64,000 bases of DNA from Sphingomonas sp. KRR8 (GTDB lineage Bacteria > Pseudomonadota > Alphaproteobacteria > Sphingomonadales > Sphingomonadaceae): contig NZ_CP097462.1 in the NCBI RefSeq assembly GCF_023559245.1, positions 2,352,001 through 2,416,000 on the forward strand, read 5' to 3'. The stretch's first letter is position 1. The number at the start of each line of letters is the position of its first letter. Under the pieces are notes generated by a model. That model was given only the letters and a program-made list of their open reading frames with translations. It did not search any database and was not told where the DNA came from. This document shows, one piece after another, positions 15,906-24,454 of this stretch. The position numbers and the translations under genes were made by a program.

Positions 15906-16879
15906 AATCCCGCCACGCTTGGCCATTCCGGTGAGCGGATGGCAAGGGTCTTGAACAGGCTCCCCATCTGGTCCGGCCGGCACAGCCGCGCCCGCGCCGC
16001 TTCGATCTCCGCCGCACGGTCGGGCGCCGCATTCGCCAAGGCCCGGGCGCGCGCCATGATCCCGAGCCGTTCGAGCCATGCGCCCTGCTCGGCCGGTCCG
16101 TCGACGAATGCCCCGGCCTCGAGCACCACCTCGCCAACTCGATGGAAGTCGACATGGCTGGTCAGGTCCTGCTCGCCAGGGCTTGCCAGGACCGGAGCGT
16201 AGCGATGCTCGCGAACGGCCTGCAGCGTGTCCCCGGGTCCGCTGCGCTCGTGACCATAATCGATGATGATCGCCACACCGCCGAGCGCGACCAGTCCTTC
16301 GCTCAAGGCCCGCACGGCCTCGTCGCGCGCCGGTGAGTCCTCGATCACTTCTCCATCCCGATCGAACGCCAGATGCCCACCGGTCAGGACAACCTTGCGC
16401 TCCAATCCACCGACGAACTGGCGGATCGGCAGCGCGTCGAGGAACTCGTTGGCGACCACCAGGCATGGCCCGTCGGCCGGCAGGTCGCTGATGCTGTCAT
16501 GGTGCCTGGCCCCAGGCACCGCCGCCAACTGCGCGGCCCGCAGTGTCTCGCTCGTCTCGATAAAGTGCGCTGGGGGCGACAGCCCCGCCGAGCGCATCAC
16601 CCTGAGCGCATCGCTCGCCAAGGTGCCGCGGCCCGGCCCCAGTTCGACGTAGCGCACGGTCGAAGGCCGGCCAGCGCGCGCCCACACGTCGGCCAGCGCG
16701 GCGCCCACCAGTTCGCCGAACATCTGGCTGATCTCGGGCGCGGTGGTGAAATCGCCGGCCGCGCCGAGGGGATCGCGAGTGGCGTAATAATAAGCGTTGC
16801 AGGCCTCCATATAGGCCTCGACGCTTAGCGCCCCTTCGGTTCGAATCCGGGTCCGGACAGCGCGCTCGAAGGGCGTCAC
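15902..16879 (-). CDS. Class I SAM-dependent methyltransferase, MidA/NDUFAF7 family
   Basis: 325 residues from GTG 16879, chosen because it lies one base after the lgt stop and begins the family-like VTPFERAVRTRI. The SAM site is VELGPGRGTLASD (about residue 80); NEFLDALPIRQF and IIIDYGH are family hallmarks. Its mitochondrial relative NDUFAF7 dimethylates an arginine of complex I subunit NDUFS2; bacterial members are assumed to do protein arginine methylation, but this is not shown. It is co-transcribed with lgt upstream and the GNAT-PgeF gene downstream (four-base overlap). Confidence 0.88.
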   Translation of the reverse strand: MTPFERAVRTRIRTEGALSVEAYMEACNAYYYATRDPLGAAGDFTTAPEISQMFGELVGAALADVWARAGRPSTVRYVELGPGRGTLASDALRVMRSAGLSPPAHFIETSETLRAAQLAAVPGARHHDSISDLPADGPCLVVANEFLDALPIRQFVGGLERKVVLTGGHLAFDRDGEVIEDSPARDEAVRALSEGLVALGGVAIIIDYGHERSGPGDTLQAVREHRYAPVLASPGEQDLTSHVDFHRVGEVVLEAGAFVDGPAEQGAWLERLGIMARARALANAAPDRAAEIEAARARLCRPDQMGSLFKTLAIRSPEWPSVAGL

Positions 16880-16880
16880 T

Positions 16881-17762
16881 TCAGGCCACGCTCTCCGCCC
16901 CGGCGATCGGTTCGACCCGCTGCCTCCGGCCCTTCGCAGTCGCCACCAGATAGGCACCGCCAAGGATCATGGGTACGCACAGCCACTGGCCCATGTGCAG
17001 CCCGGTCGCGCGGGCGAAGGCGACCAGCTGCTCGTCCGGCTCGCGGATATACTCCACCCCGAAGCGGAACAGGCCGTAGCCGAGCAGGAAGATGCCGACG
17101 AGCTTGCCCGGCTCGTAACGCGCGCGGGTCTTCCAGAACATCACCCAGAGGATAGCGAAAAGAGCCAGTCCCTCCAGCGCCGCTTCATAAAGCTGGCTCG
17201 GGTGGCGTGGCGGACCAAGCACCTGGACGCCCGCGATTACTTCGGGAAAACGCACTGCCCATGGCACGGTGGTCGGTGCACCCCACAATTCGCCGTTCAC
17301 GAAGTTGGCGAGCCGGCCGAAGAACAGCCCGATGGGCACCACGCAGGCGACATAGTCGTGCAGCCGAAGCCAGTTCAGCTTCTGTTTCCAGGCAAGGTAC
17401 ATGATCCCGAGGCTGGTGCCGATCACACCGCCGTGAAAGCTCATCCCGCCATCCCACAGCTTCACCATCTCGATCGGGTTTTCGAGATATTTGTCCAAGT
17501 TATAGAATAGGATATAGCCAATCCGGCCACCCAGGATCACGCCCAGCGCGGCGTAGAATACCAAGTCATCGGCGTGGCGGCGGGCCATGGGCGCGCCGGG
17601 CTCGCGGATGAGCCGGAGCATGTACCAATAGCCAAGGAAGATGCCGGCCAGGTAGGCCAGGCTGTACCAGCGCAGCTGGAAGAAGCCGAGGTCGAGGGCC
17701 ACGGGGGACAGGTGCAGGCTGGTCCAGGCAATGCCATTCGTCGCCGCCGCCATCATGCTCAT
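16881..17762 (-). CDS. lgt: Phosphatidylglycerol-prolipoprotein diacylglyceryl transferase
   Basis: 293 residues, normal length. Several membrane helices. Conserved motifs visible: YSLAYLAG near the N-terminus, [19 protein letters not shown], the Lgt signature [13 protein letters not shown], and RHPSQLYEA. It transfers diacylglycerol to the lipobox Cys in the inner membrane, the first step in maturing the several lipoproteins encoded in this window. The Shine-Dalgarno GGGGAAGAG lies upstream of ATG 17762; internal Mets at positions 3 and 4 are possible alternatives. First gene of a three-gene operon and divergent from the acyl-CoA ligase. Confidence 0.96.
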   Translation of the reverse strand: MSMMAAATNGIAWTSLHLSPVALDLGFFQLRWYSLAYLAGIFLGYWYMLRLIREPGAPMARRHADDLVFYAALGVILGGRIGYILFYNLDKYLENPIEMVKLWDGGMSFHGGVIGTSLGIMYLAWKQKLNWLRLHDYVACVVPIGLFFGRLANFVNGELWGAPTTVPWAVRFPEVIAGVQVLGPPRHPSQLYEAALEGLALFAILWVMFWKTRARYEPGKLVGIFLLGYGLFRFGVEYIREPDEQLVAFARATGLHMGQWLCVPMILGGAYLVATAKGRRQRVEPIAGAESVA

Positions 17763-17833
17763 CTTTTAAGCTCTTCCCCGTTGCCTGAGGCCGTCTCATA
17801 AGGCCGGGACACGGAAACGCCAAGGAGAGCCGG

Positions 17834-19504
17834 ATGCCCAGTGAACTCGACCAACGCTATGATGCGGTGTTGGCTGCGGTCACTGGTCCAGGCGGGCGGA
17901 TCGTCACGGGCACGGACGAGCAGGGATGCACCATCGTGACCAACTTGCCGGCCACCCTGCCGGCGTTCTTCAAGACCTTCTGCGCGCTGAACGGTGCGGT
18001 CGAGGCCGTGATCACGAGTGACGAGCGGCTGACCTTTGCCGATCTCGACCGGACCTCGGATGCGCTGGCGCGCGCGCTCGTGCACGGCCACGGCATCCAG
18101 AAGGGCGACCGCGTCGGCATTGCGATGCGCAACTGCCCGGCCTGGATCGTCAGCCACATGGCGATCCTCAAGGCCGGTGGGATCTCCACGCTCCTGAACG
18201 GCTGGTGGCAGAGCCATGAGATGGCGCACGCGCTGGACCTGACGGAGCCCAAGCTGATCATTGCGGACGCTCCCCGCGCGCAGCGGATCGCTGGTGCCTG
18301 CGGGCCCTGGCCGGTCGTCTCGCTGCCGATTGAGCGGCCGATTGCCGAAGCCCTTGCGCCATTGCTCAAGGACGGTTGTCCAGAAGACGCGCCGCTGCCC
18401 GAGATTGTGCCGGAAGATGACGCCACCATTCTCTTCACTTCGGGTTCGACCGGGGGCGCGAAGGGCGCGCTATCCGACCATCGCGCGGTGACTCAGGGTG
18501 TCTACACCTATGCCACCAGCATCATCTGCCTGCTCGGCATCATGGAAAGCATGGGCGAGGGGCCGAAGAATCCGCCAAAGACGCTGGTGAGCGTGCCGCT
18601 GTTCCACGTCACCGGCGAGGTGCCGGTGCTCTTGAACAGCTTCGTCATTGGGCGCGGAATGGTGCTGATGCCCAAGTGGGATGCCGGCGAGGCGCTGCGG
18701 CTGATCGAGAAGGAAAAGGTCACCTATTACGTCGGCGTGCCGACCATGAGCCTCGAGCTGATGAACCATCCCGACCGGGACAAATATGATCTCTCGACGC
18801 TGACCGACATCGCCGCGGGCGGCGCCCCCCGGCCGGTAAGTCACGTGCAGCGACTCAAGGACAGCTTTGAAACTGCCCAGCCGGCGCTCGGCTATGGCCT
18901 GACCGAGACCAATGCGGTCGGCTGCGGCAATTACTGGGGCAATTACCTGGCGAAACCGGCCTCCACCGGGCGGCCGCTGCCCTATGTCCAGGTTGCCATT
19001 CTCGGAGCGGAAGACGCGCACTTGCCGCAGGGCGAGCGGGGTGAGGTCGGAATAAAGGCCGCCGCCAATATCAAGGGCTATTGGAAGAACCCCGAAGCGA
19101 CCACCGCCGCCTTTACCGCTGACGGCTTCATGAAAACGGGCGATGTCGGCTACCTCGACGAGGACAATTACCTGTTCATCGTCGACCGCAAGAAAGACAT
19201 CATCATCCGGGGTGGCGAGAACATCAGCTCGGCGGAAGTCGAGGCCGCCATCTACGGCTCCGAGAAGGTGGCCGAGGCGGCGGTGTTCGGGGTGCCTGAC
19301 GAGCGGCTGGGCGAGGTGCCGATCGCGATCATCCACCCGGCGGAGGGCGCGAGTTTGAGCGACCATGAATTGCGCGCCTTCCTCGAAGCCCGGCTGGCGG
19401 CCTTCAAGGTTCCCTCGCGCTTCATCCTGGCCGACCAGCCACTACCACGGCTCGGTACGGGCAAGATCGACCGGGTTGCGCTGAAAGCGCAGTACGCCGC
19501 CTGA
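17834..19504 (+). CDS. Class I adenylate-forming enzyme, acyl-CoA ligase
   Basis: 556 residues after a strong AAGGAGAG site. AMP-binding P-loop FTSGSTGGAKGA (about residue 200), the substrate/ATP motif GYGLTETNAVG (about 355), the hinge region DRKKDIIIRGGENI (about 455) and the C-terminal catalytic Lys in GTGKIDR. It activates a carboxylic acid to its acyl-AMP and then the CoA thioester. Similar to medium/long-chain fatty acid or bile-acid-type CoA ligases; the substrate is not readable. The next gene starts eight bases downstream, suggesting an operon with the molybdenum hydroxylase. Confidence 0.88.
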   Translation: MPSELDQRYDAVLAAVTGPGGRIVTGTDEQGCTIVTNLPATLPAFFKTFCALNGAVEAVITSDERLTFADLDRTSDALARALVHGHGIQKGDRVGIAMRNCPAWIVSHMAILKAGGISTLLNGWWQSHEMAHALDLTEPKLIIADAPRAQRIAGACGPWPVVSLPIERPIAEALAPLLKDGCPEDAPLPEIVPEDDATILFTSGSTGGAKGALSDHRAVTQGVYTYATSIICLLGIMESMGEGPKNPPKTLVSVPLFHVTGEVPVLLNSFVIGRGMVLMPKWDAGEALRLIEKEKVTYYVGVPTMSLELMNHPDRDKYDLSTLTDIAAGGAPRPVSHVQRLKDSFETAQPALGYGLTETNAVGCGNYWGNYLAKPASTGRPLPYVQVAILGAEDAHLPQGERGEVGIKAAANIKGYWKNPEATTAAFTADGFMKTGDVGYLDEDNYLFIVDRKKDIIIRGGENISSAEVEAAIYGSEKVAEAAVFGVPDERLGEVPIAIIHPAEGASLSDHELRAFLEARLAAFKVPSRFILADQPLPRLGTGKIDRVALKAQYAA

Positions 19505-19511
19505 TGCGACC

Positions 19512-21476
19512 GTGAAGGTTGATCGCCGGACGCTGCTGATCGGCGGCGGCGCAGGAGTGGGGCTGGTCGTCGCCTGGGGAGTATGGCCGCGCCGCTATGC
19601 GCCGGGCCTGCCGCTGGCGAAGGGCGAGCAGGCGTTCGATCACTTCCTCAAGATTGCGCCGTCAGGGTTGGTCACGGTCGCCGTGCCACAGGTCGAGCAT
19701 GGCCAAGGCGTGTGGACGGCGCTGCCGCAGTTGCTGGCCGACGAGCTCGGCGCCGACTGGAACAAGGTGGCGGTGATCCCTTCGCCGGCGGGGAAGGCCT
19801 ACGACAATGTGCTCGCTGGCCCGCTGGGCAAGGGGCGCGTGACCGGCGGAGCGACGTCGGTGCGGGCCTTCGGCGACCGGCTACGGCAGGCCGGTGCAGC
19901 CGCCCGCGCCATGCTCTGCGCTGCCGCGGCCCGCCGCTGGGGCGTCAGTGCGGCCGAGTGCGACACCGCCGCCGGCTTCGTTGCCTGCGGCGGCAGACGG
20001 CTGTCCTTCGGCGACCTGGCCGAGGCCGCGGCAGAGGAGGTTGTACCGCGAGACGCTCCGCTTCGCGCCCGTCCTGCAGGGCTAGCGATGCAGCCGCTGC
20101 CTCGCCTCGACGGGCCGCCCAAAGTCGATGGAAGCGTCCGCTTCGCCGCTGATATCCGCTTGCCCGGCCTAGTCCATGCTGCGGCCCTGATCGGTGACAC
20201 GGCCGAGCGCGATATTTCCGGCCTTCACCTTGGCGAGGGCTGGGTGGCGGCGATCGGCGCGACGAGTTGGGCCGCACGCCAGGCGCTCGCTCGCGCTGCA
20301 CCCGCCTTTCGAACCACCCGGCTCGACGACCGTGCCATCGAACTCGCCATGGCCGCCGCGCTTGAGGGCGAGGAGCTGCCGCCGTTGACCGGGCGCACGG
20401 TCACTGCCGATTATCGCATGGCCGCAGTCCCGCACCTCGCGCTTGAGCCGCCCACCGCTACGGCGCGCTGGAACGAAGGGCGTCTTGAGTTATGGGCAGG
20501 CACGCACCGGCCCGATGAGACTCTGGCGTCGAGCGGCCCCGGACCGGGCTCTCACCTCTTTCCGCTGCCGGTCGGCGGGCCCGATCACCGGCTGATGACC
20601 AACGAGGCTGCGCCCATCGCGGCCGAACTGGCACGGCGGCTGAGCCGACCGGTGCAGGTGACGCTCAGCCCCGCCCATGCCCGCGCGATCGATCCGGTCC
20701 TTGCGCCCGCGCAGGCTCGCTTTCGGGCGAAGCTCGGCCCCGACAATCGCGTGCTCGCCTGGGTCGGGAGGCTGGTCGGCATTTCCCCGATCCCCATGCC
20801 GTACACCGTGCCGCAAGTCGATATTCACCTGATCGATCCCAAGCTCAGCAGGCTGCGCACGGGCCACCTGCGCGGCGGCGATGACTTGTTCGCCACTTTT
20901 GCCCGCGAGAGCTTCGTTGACGAGTTGGCGCGACAGACCGGGTTCGAGCCGCTTGCCTTTCGCATCGCCATGCTGGGTGGGCACCCGCGCCTTGCCCGCG
21001 TCCTGACCACGGCGTCGGCGCTGGGCGGCTGGGATGGCGGCGGCGCGGGAAGCACGCTCGGCCTCGCGGTGCACAGTGCTTACGGAAGCCATGCCGCCCT
21101 GCTCGCCAGCGCAACGATCGGCGGCGACGGGCAGGTTGCAGTCGATCGGCTGGTCTGCGCGGTCGATTGCGGCCGCGTGGTCAACCCGCAGCTTGTCAGG
21201 CAGCAGGTGGAGTCCGCAATCATCGCTGGCCTGGCGTATGCGCGCGCGCCGGCGCCGAGCGTCAGCGACGGTCTCCTGCGCTCGGGCGGTGGAACCGCAC
21301 CCGGCCTCGCCGGCACGCCGCGCATCACCGTCGAGGTCATTCCCAGCGACGCCAAGGCCGGCGGCCTGAGTGGATTGGCGGTTCCGCTGGTCGCGCCAGC
21401 TGTCGCAAATGCCGTATCGGCGGCGAGTGGCCGGCGCTTGCGTGCGCACCCGTTCGATCCGATGTCGCAGCCATGA
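19512..21476 (+). CDS. Molybdopterin-binding large subunit of an IorB-type oxidoreductase
   Basis: 654 residues with GTG start. The N-terminus (DRRTLLIGGGAG then a hydrophobic stretch) resembles a twin-arginine signal or anchor, as usual for IorB. The body matches the aldehyde oxidase/xanthine dehydrogenase molybdopterin domain: VEHGQGVWTALPQLLADEL, GGATSVRAFGDRLR and the C-terminal VDCGRVVNPQLV. It is shorter than typical IorB (about 720-770), with a reduced central region. It would hydroxylate an N-heterocycle or aldehyde using Mo and pass electrons to an IorA-type subunit; none is adjacent, the only one in the window being at 11,111. The stop overlaps hemH (ATGA). Confidence 0.87.
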   Translation: MKVDRRTLLIGGGAGVGLVVAWGVWPRRYAPGLPLAKGEQAFDHFLKIAPSGLVTVAVPQVEHGQGVWTALPQLLADELGADWNKVAVIPSPAGKAYDNVLAGPLGKGRVTGGATSVRAFGDRLRQAGAAARAMLCAAAARRWGVSAAECDTAAGFVACGGRRLSFGDLAEAAAEEVVPRDAPLRARPAGLAMQPLPRLDGPPKVDGSVRFAADIRLPGLVHAAALIGDTAERDISGLHLGEGWVAAIGATSWAARQALARAAPAFRTTRLDDRAIELAMAAALEGEELPPLTGRTVTADYRMAAVPHLALEPPTATARWNEGRLELWAGTHRPDETLASSGPGPGSHLFPLPVGGPDHRLMTNEAAPIAAELARRLSRPVQVTLSPAHARAIDPVLAPAQARFRAKLGPDNRVLAWVGRLVGISPIPMPYTVPQVDIHLIDPKLSRLRTGHLRGGDDLFATFARESFVDELARQTGFEPLAFRIAMLGGHPRLARVLTTASALGGWDGGGAGSTLGLAVHSAYGSHAALLASATIGGDGQVAVDRLVCAVDCGRVVNPQLVRQQVESAIIAGLAYARAPAPSVSDGLLRSGGGTAPGLAGTPRITVEVIPSDAKAGGLSGLAVPLVAPAVANAVSAASGRRLRAHPFDPMSQP

Positions 21477-22480
21477 AGCCACCCGCCGATCACCCGACGA
21501 TCCCGCCGCGCAAGGTGGGTGTACTGCTGATCAACCTCGGCACGCCCGATGCGCCCGAAGCGCCGGCGGTCCGCCGCTATCTTGCCGAATTCCTGTCGGA
21601 TCGCCGAGTGGTCGAGATTCCGCCCATCGCTTGGAAGCCGATCCTGCACGGGATTATCCTGCGGACCCGTCCGGCCAAGTCGGCCCACGCGTACCGGCAG
21701 GTCTGGACGGAGCACGGTTCCCCGCTTGCCGCCATCACCCGGCGGCAGGCTGAAGCGCTGCAGGCCCACTGGGGTGACCGGGTGATGGTCGATTGGGCAA
21801 TGCGTTATGGCAATCCGGGCATCCGTCTCGCGGTGGAGAAGCTGTTCGCGGCTGGCTGCGACCGCATCCTGGCCGCGCCGCTCTACCCGCAATACTGCGC
21901 CGCAACGACCGCCACCGCCAACGACACGCTGTTCGGAATGCTCGCAGAAATGCGCTGGCAGCCGGCGCTGCGCACGCTGCCGCCCTACCATGACGATCCT
22001 GCCTACATTGGCGCGCTCAAGAACAGCATCGAGCGGCAACTGGCCGCGCTCGACTTTACGCCCGACCGGCTGTTGCTCAGCTTTCACGGCATGCCAGAGC
22101 GGACGCTGTTCAAGGGAGATCCCTACCACTGCCACTGCCGCAAGACCGCGCGGCTGCTGGGCGAGCAGCTGAGCATTCCGACCGACACCGCTTTCCAGTC
22201 CCGCTTCGGGCGCGCCAAATGGCTCGAGCCTTCGACCGAGAACGTTCTGGCCGCTTATCCCGCTCAAGGTGTTCGCAAGCTTGCGATCGCCGCGCCCGGA
22301 TTCTCGGCAGATTGCATCGAGACGATTGAAGAACTCGGTATCCGCGGCAAGGAAACGTTCGAAGCGGCCGGGGGCACTCACTTCGCGCGCCTCGATTGCC
22401 TCAACGACAGCGATGAGGGGATGGCGATGCTGGACGCCATTCTGTCGCGCGAACTTGCGGGCTGGGTGACGCCTGCCTAG
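21473..22480 (+). CDS. hemH: Ferrochelatase
   Basis: 335 residues, normal for the family. ATG overlaps the stop of the molybdenum hydroxylase gene. Motifs: GVLLINLGTPDAP at the start, LLLSFHGMPERT with the metal-binding His, DPYHCHCRKTARLL with clustered Cys, and APGFSADCIETIEEL. It inserts ferrous iron into protoporphyrin IX, the last step of heme b synthesis. The open frame extends upstream but those residues are from the neighbouring gene's other frame. Heme synthesis genes are not otherwise present here, so its coupling to IorB is noteworthy. Confidence 0.95.
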   Translation: MKPPADHPTIPPRKVGVLLINLGTPDAPEAPAVRRYLAEFLSDRRVVEIPPIAWKPILHGIILRTRPAKSAHAYRQVWTEHGSPLAAITRRQAEALQAHWGDRVMVDWAMRYGNPGIRLAVEKLFAAGCDRILAAPLYPQYCAATTATANDTLFGMLAEMRWQPALRTLPPYHDDPAYIGALKNSIERQLAALDFTPDRLLLSFHGMPERTLFKGDPYHCHCRKTARLLGEQLSIPTDTAFQSRFGRAKWLEPSTENVLAAYPAQGVRKLAIAAPGFSADCIETIEELGIRGKETFEAAGGTHFARLDCLNDSDEGMAMLDAILSRELAGWVTPA

Positions 22481-22505
22481 TCTCCCCGGCTGGAGGAGAT
22501 AATTC

Positions 22506-23228
22506 ATGGCCCGAGTAGCAATCGTGACCGGCGGCACCCGCGGGATCGGTGAGGCGATCAGCGTTGCCCTCAAGAACGCAGGCATGATCGTTGCCGCCAA
22601 TTACGCGGGCAACGACACCCGAGCGCGCGAATGCACCGAGCGTACCGGGATCCGCGCCTTCAAGTGGGACGTCAGCGACTATGACGCGTGCATGGCGGGC
22701 GTCCGCCAGATCGAGGAAGAACTCGGCCCCGTCGACGTGCTGGTCAACAACGCTGGCATTACCCGCGACACCACCATGAAACGGATGGACCATGCCAAGT
22801 GGCAGGAGGTGATCGACACCAACCTCGGCGGGTGCTTCAACATGGCAAAGGCGGTGTGGGACGGAATGACCAGCCGCGGGTATGGGCGAATCGTCAACAT
22901 CGGCTCGATCAACGGCCAGGCGGGCCAGTACGGCCAGGTCAATTATGCGGCCGCCAAATCCGGCATCCACGGCTTCACCAAGGCACTGGCGCAGGAAGGC
23001 GCCCGCAGCGGCGTCACCGTCAACGCCATCGCGCCCGGCTATATCGACACCGACATGGTCGCCGCCGTTCCTGAAGAAGTGCTGGGCAAGATCGTGGCGA
23101 AGATTCCGGTCGGACGGCTCGGCAAGGCGGAGGAGATCGCCCGCGGCGTCGCCTTCCTGTGCGACGTCAATGCCGGTTTCATCACCGGTTCGACGCTGTC
23201 GATCAACGGCGGGCAGCACATGTATTGA
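22506..23228 (+). CDS. phaB: Acetoacetyl-CoA reductase
   Basis: 240 residues after GGAGGAG. Short-chain dehydrogenase: NADPH loop TGGTRGIG, NNAGITRD, catalytic Ser in NIGSINGQ, Tyr and Lys in NYAAAKSG, ending ITGSTLSINGGQHMY. The ending and the phrase NIGSINGQAGQYGQVNY are typical of PhaB, which makes (R)-3-hydroxybutyryl-CoA from acetoacetyl-CoA for PHB. Its partner phaC is in the same window at 51,892, but phaA is not seen. Confusion with FabG is possible, though PhaB fits better. Confidence 0.92.
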   Translation: MARVAIVTGGTRGIGEAISVALKNAGMIVAANYAGNDTRARECTERTGIRAFKWDVSDYDACMAGVRQIEEELGPVDVLVNNAGITRDTTMKRMDHAKWQEVIDTNLGGCFNMAKAVWDGMTSRGYGRIVNIGSINGQAGQYGQVNYAAAKSGIHGFTKALAQEGARSGVTVNAIAPGYIDTDMVAAVPEEVLGKIVAKIPVGRLGKAEEIARGVAFLCDVNAGFITGSTLSINGGQHMY

Positions 23229-23257
23229 GCAACGCACCGAGCGCCGCGCAGCCCGTC

Positions 23258-23608
23258 ATGGCGGGCAAGCTGCGCGAGAGACGCGGAGCGCCGGCCGGCG
23301 CGCGGCGTGGAGCCGACCGGACGGACGAGGCAAGTTTTCTCCGCGTCGGTTTGAAGGACACGCAACTGCCCGAAACCCTCACCTACTCGCCGCCGATCAA
23401 GCGCAGCGTGCTCATCGCTGGTCACCAGACCAGCGTCAGCCTTGAGCCCCTGTTTTGGCGCGCGCTGGAGGTGGCGGCGGCAGACATGTCCTTGCCGGTG
23501 AACGCAGTGGTGGCGCTGGTGGACGAGGAACGCCTGAAAGTCGCCGAGCCGCCCAACCTCACCTCGGCACTGCGCCAGTGGTTATTCGGCCGCGCCCTGG
23601 GCGACTGA
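23258..23608 (+). CDS. Ribbon-helix-helix domain protein
   Basis: 116 residues from ATG 23258; a TTG at 23225 overlapping the phaB stop is also in frame and would allow coupling. Residues 1-50 are Arg-rich and probably disordered. Residues about 55-110 match the RHH_4-type ribbon-helix-helix domain: KRSVLIAGHQTSVSLEPLFW, then two helices ending SALRQWLF. Such proteins bind DNA as dimers; in sphingomonads this small protein is widespread and uncharacterised. Its 3' end overlaps the convergent ATP-grasp gene by 27 bases. A role regulating PHA genes is tempting but unsupported. Confidence 0.78.
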   Translation: MAGKLRERRGAPAGARRGADRTDEASFLRVGLKDTQLPETLTYSPPIKRSVLIAGHQTSVSLEPLFWRALEVAAADMSLPVNAVVALVDEERLKVAEPPNLTSALRQWLFGRALGD

Positions 23609-24454
23609 CAGGATCGCGTTCGCGAACCGCGGCTTCGCGTGCTCCGCACAGTGCAGGAACAAGGCCGGCTCGATCAGCTCGAGCTCGATCACCTGCCACT
23701 GGCCATCGAGGCCCTCGACCAGATCGACCCGAGCGTAGGTCGGTTCGCCAGGGGCGAGCGCGAGAGCGGCATGGGCCAGATCAAGCGTGCCCGCGGGCGG
23801 CTCGCAAGCCACCGTCTCGCCGCCAAAGTTTGGCTGCACCCGGAAGTCGCCTCCCACCGGCCGCTTCACCACCGCGTGGCTGAGTTCTCCGCCGAACAGG
23901 ATCAGCGAATACTCGCCAGTGGTCTGGATCGTCGGCAACCACGGCTGGATCATCATCCGCTCGCCGTGCACATCTTCCGGCACCCGTGCCGCTTCACCCT
24001 CGCGCAGGCGGTAGGTACCCGACGCACCCGCCGACACCGGCGGCTTCACCACGACCTCGTTGGTGCCCAATGTCCCGAACGCGGCCGCAAGCGCCGCTTC
24101 GTTCAGATGGTCGACTTCCAACGTCGGAACGGTCGGCACGCCGGCCGCGCCAAGTTCCTTCAGATAGGCCTTGTCGCTGTTCCACCGCAGCATCGGCGCG
24201 GGGTTGATCACCCGCTGGGCTTCGGTTTCGGCGCGGTCCAGGAAGGCCAGCCATTCGGCGTATTGCAGGTGGTAGCCCCAGGCCACGAGCGGCAGCACGG
24301 CATCGAAGTCGCCAAGCTCACCCGCCTGCGACCACGGGCGTGCCGTAACCTTCGCGCCCGCCTCGCGAAGCGCGTCCGCCTGCACGTGAAAAGCCCAGGC
24401 GAACGGCTCCGGATAGTCTGGATCCGGCGTCAGAAGCAGTAGATGCGGCGTCAT
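23582..24454 (-). CDS. ATP-grasp domain protein, glutathione-synthetase/RimK-like
   Basis: 290 residues. The order of elements fits ATP-grasp ligases: an N-terminal Rossmann-like part, a NSDKAYLKELGAAGVPTVPT linker, VVKPPVSAGASGTYRL glycine-rich loop, a GEYSLILFGGELSHAVVKRP strand pair and a C-terminal metal-binding ELELIEP. These enzymes form an acyl-phosphate and join it to an amine or thiol; the substrate is not evident. Its ATG overlaps the glutamate dehydrogenase stop (ATGA), so it is translationally coupled to gdh and may act on glutamate or a glutamate-containing compound; that is inference. Convergent overlap with the RHH gene. Confidence 0.82.
   Translation of the reverse strand: MTPHLLLLTPDPDYPEPFAWAFHVQADALREAGAKVTARPWSQAGELGDFDAVLPLVAWGYHLQYAEWLAFLDRAETEAQRVINPAPMLRWNSDKAYLKELGAAGVPTVPTLEVDHLNEAALAAAFGTLGTNEVVVKPPVSAGASGTYRLREGEAARVPEDVHGERMMIQPWLPTIQTTGEYSLILFGGELSHAVVKRPVGGDFRVQPNFGGETVACEPPAGTLDLAHAALALAPGEPTYARVDLVEGLDGQWQVIELELIEPALFLHCAEHAKPRFANAILSVAQGAAE

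Noticed and set aside
14682..16202. 506-codon plus-strand ORF opposite pgeF and the methyltransferase
   Set aside because: Antisense shadow across two well-supported genes; no homology-like segment.
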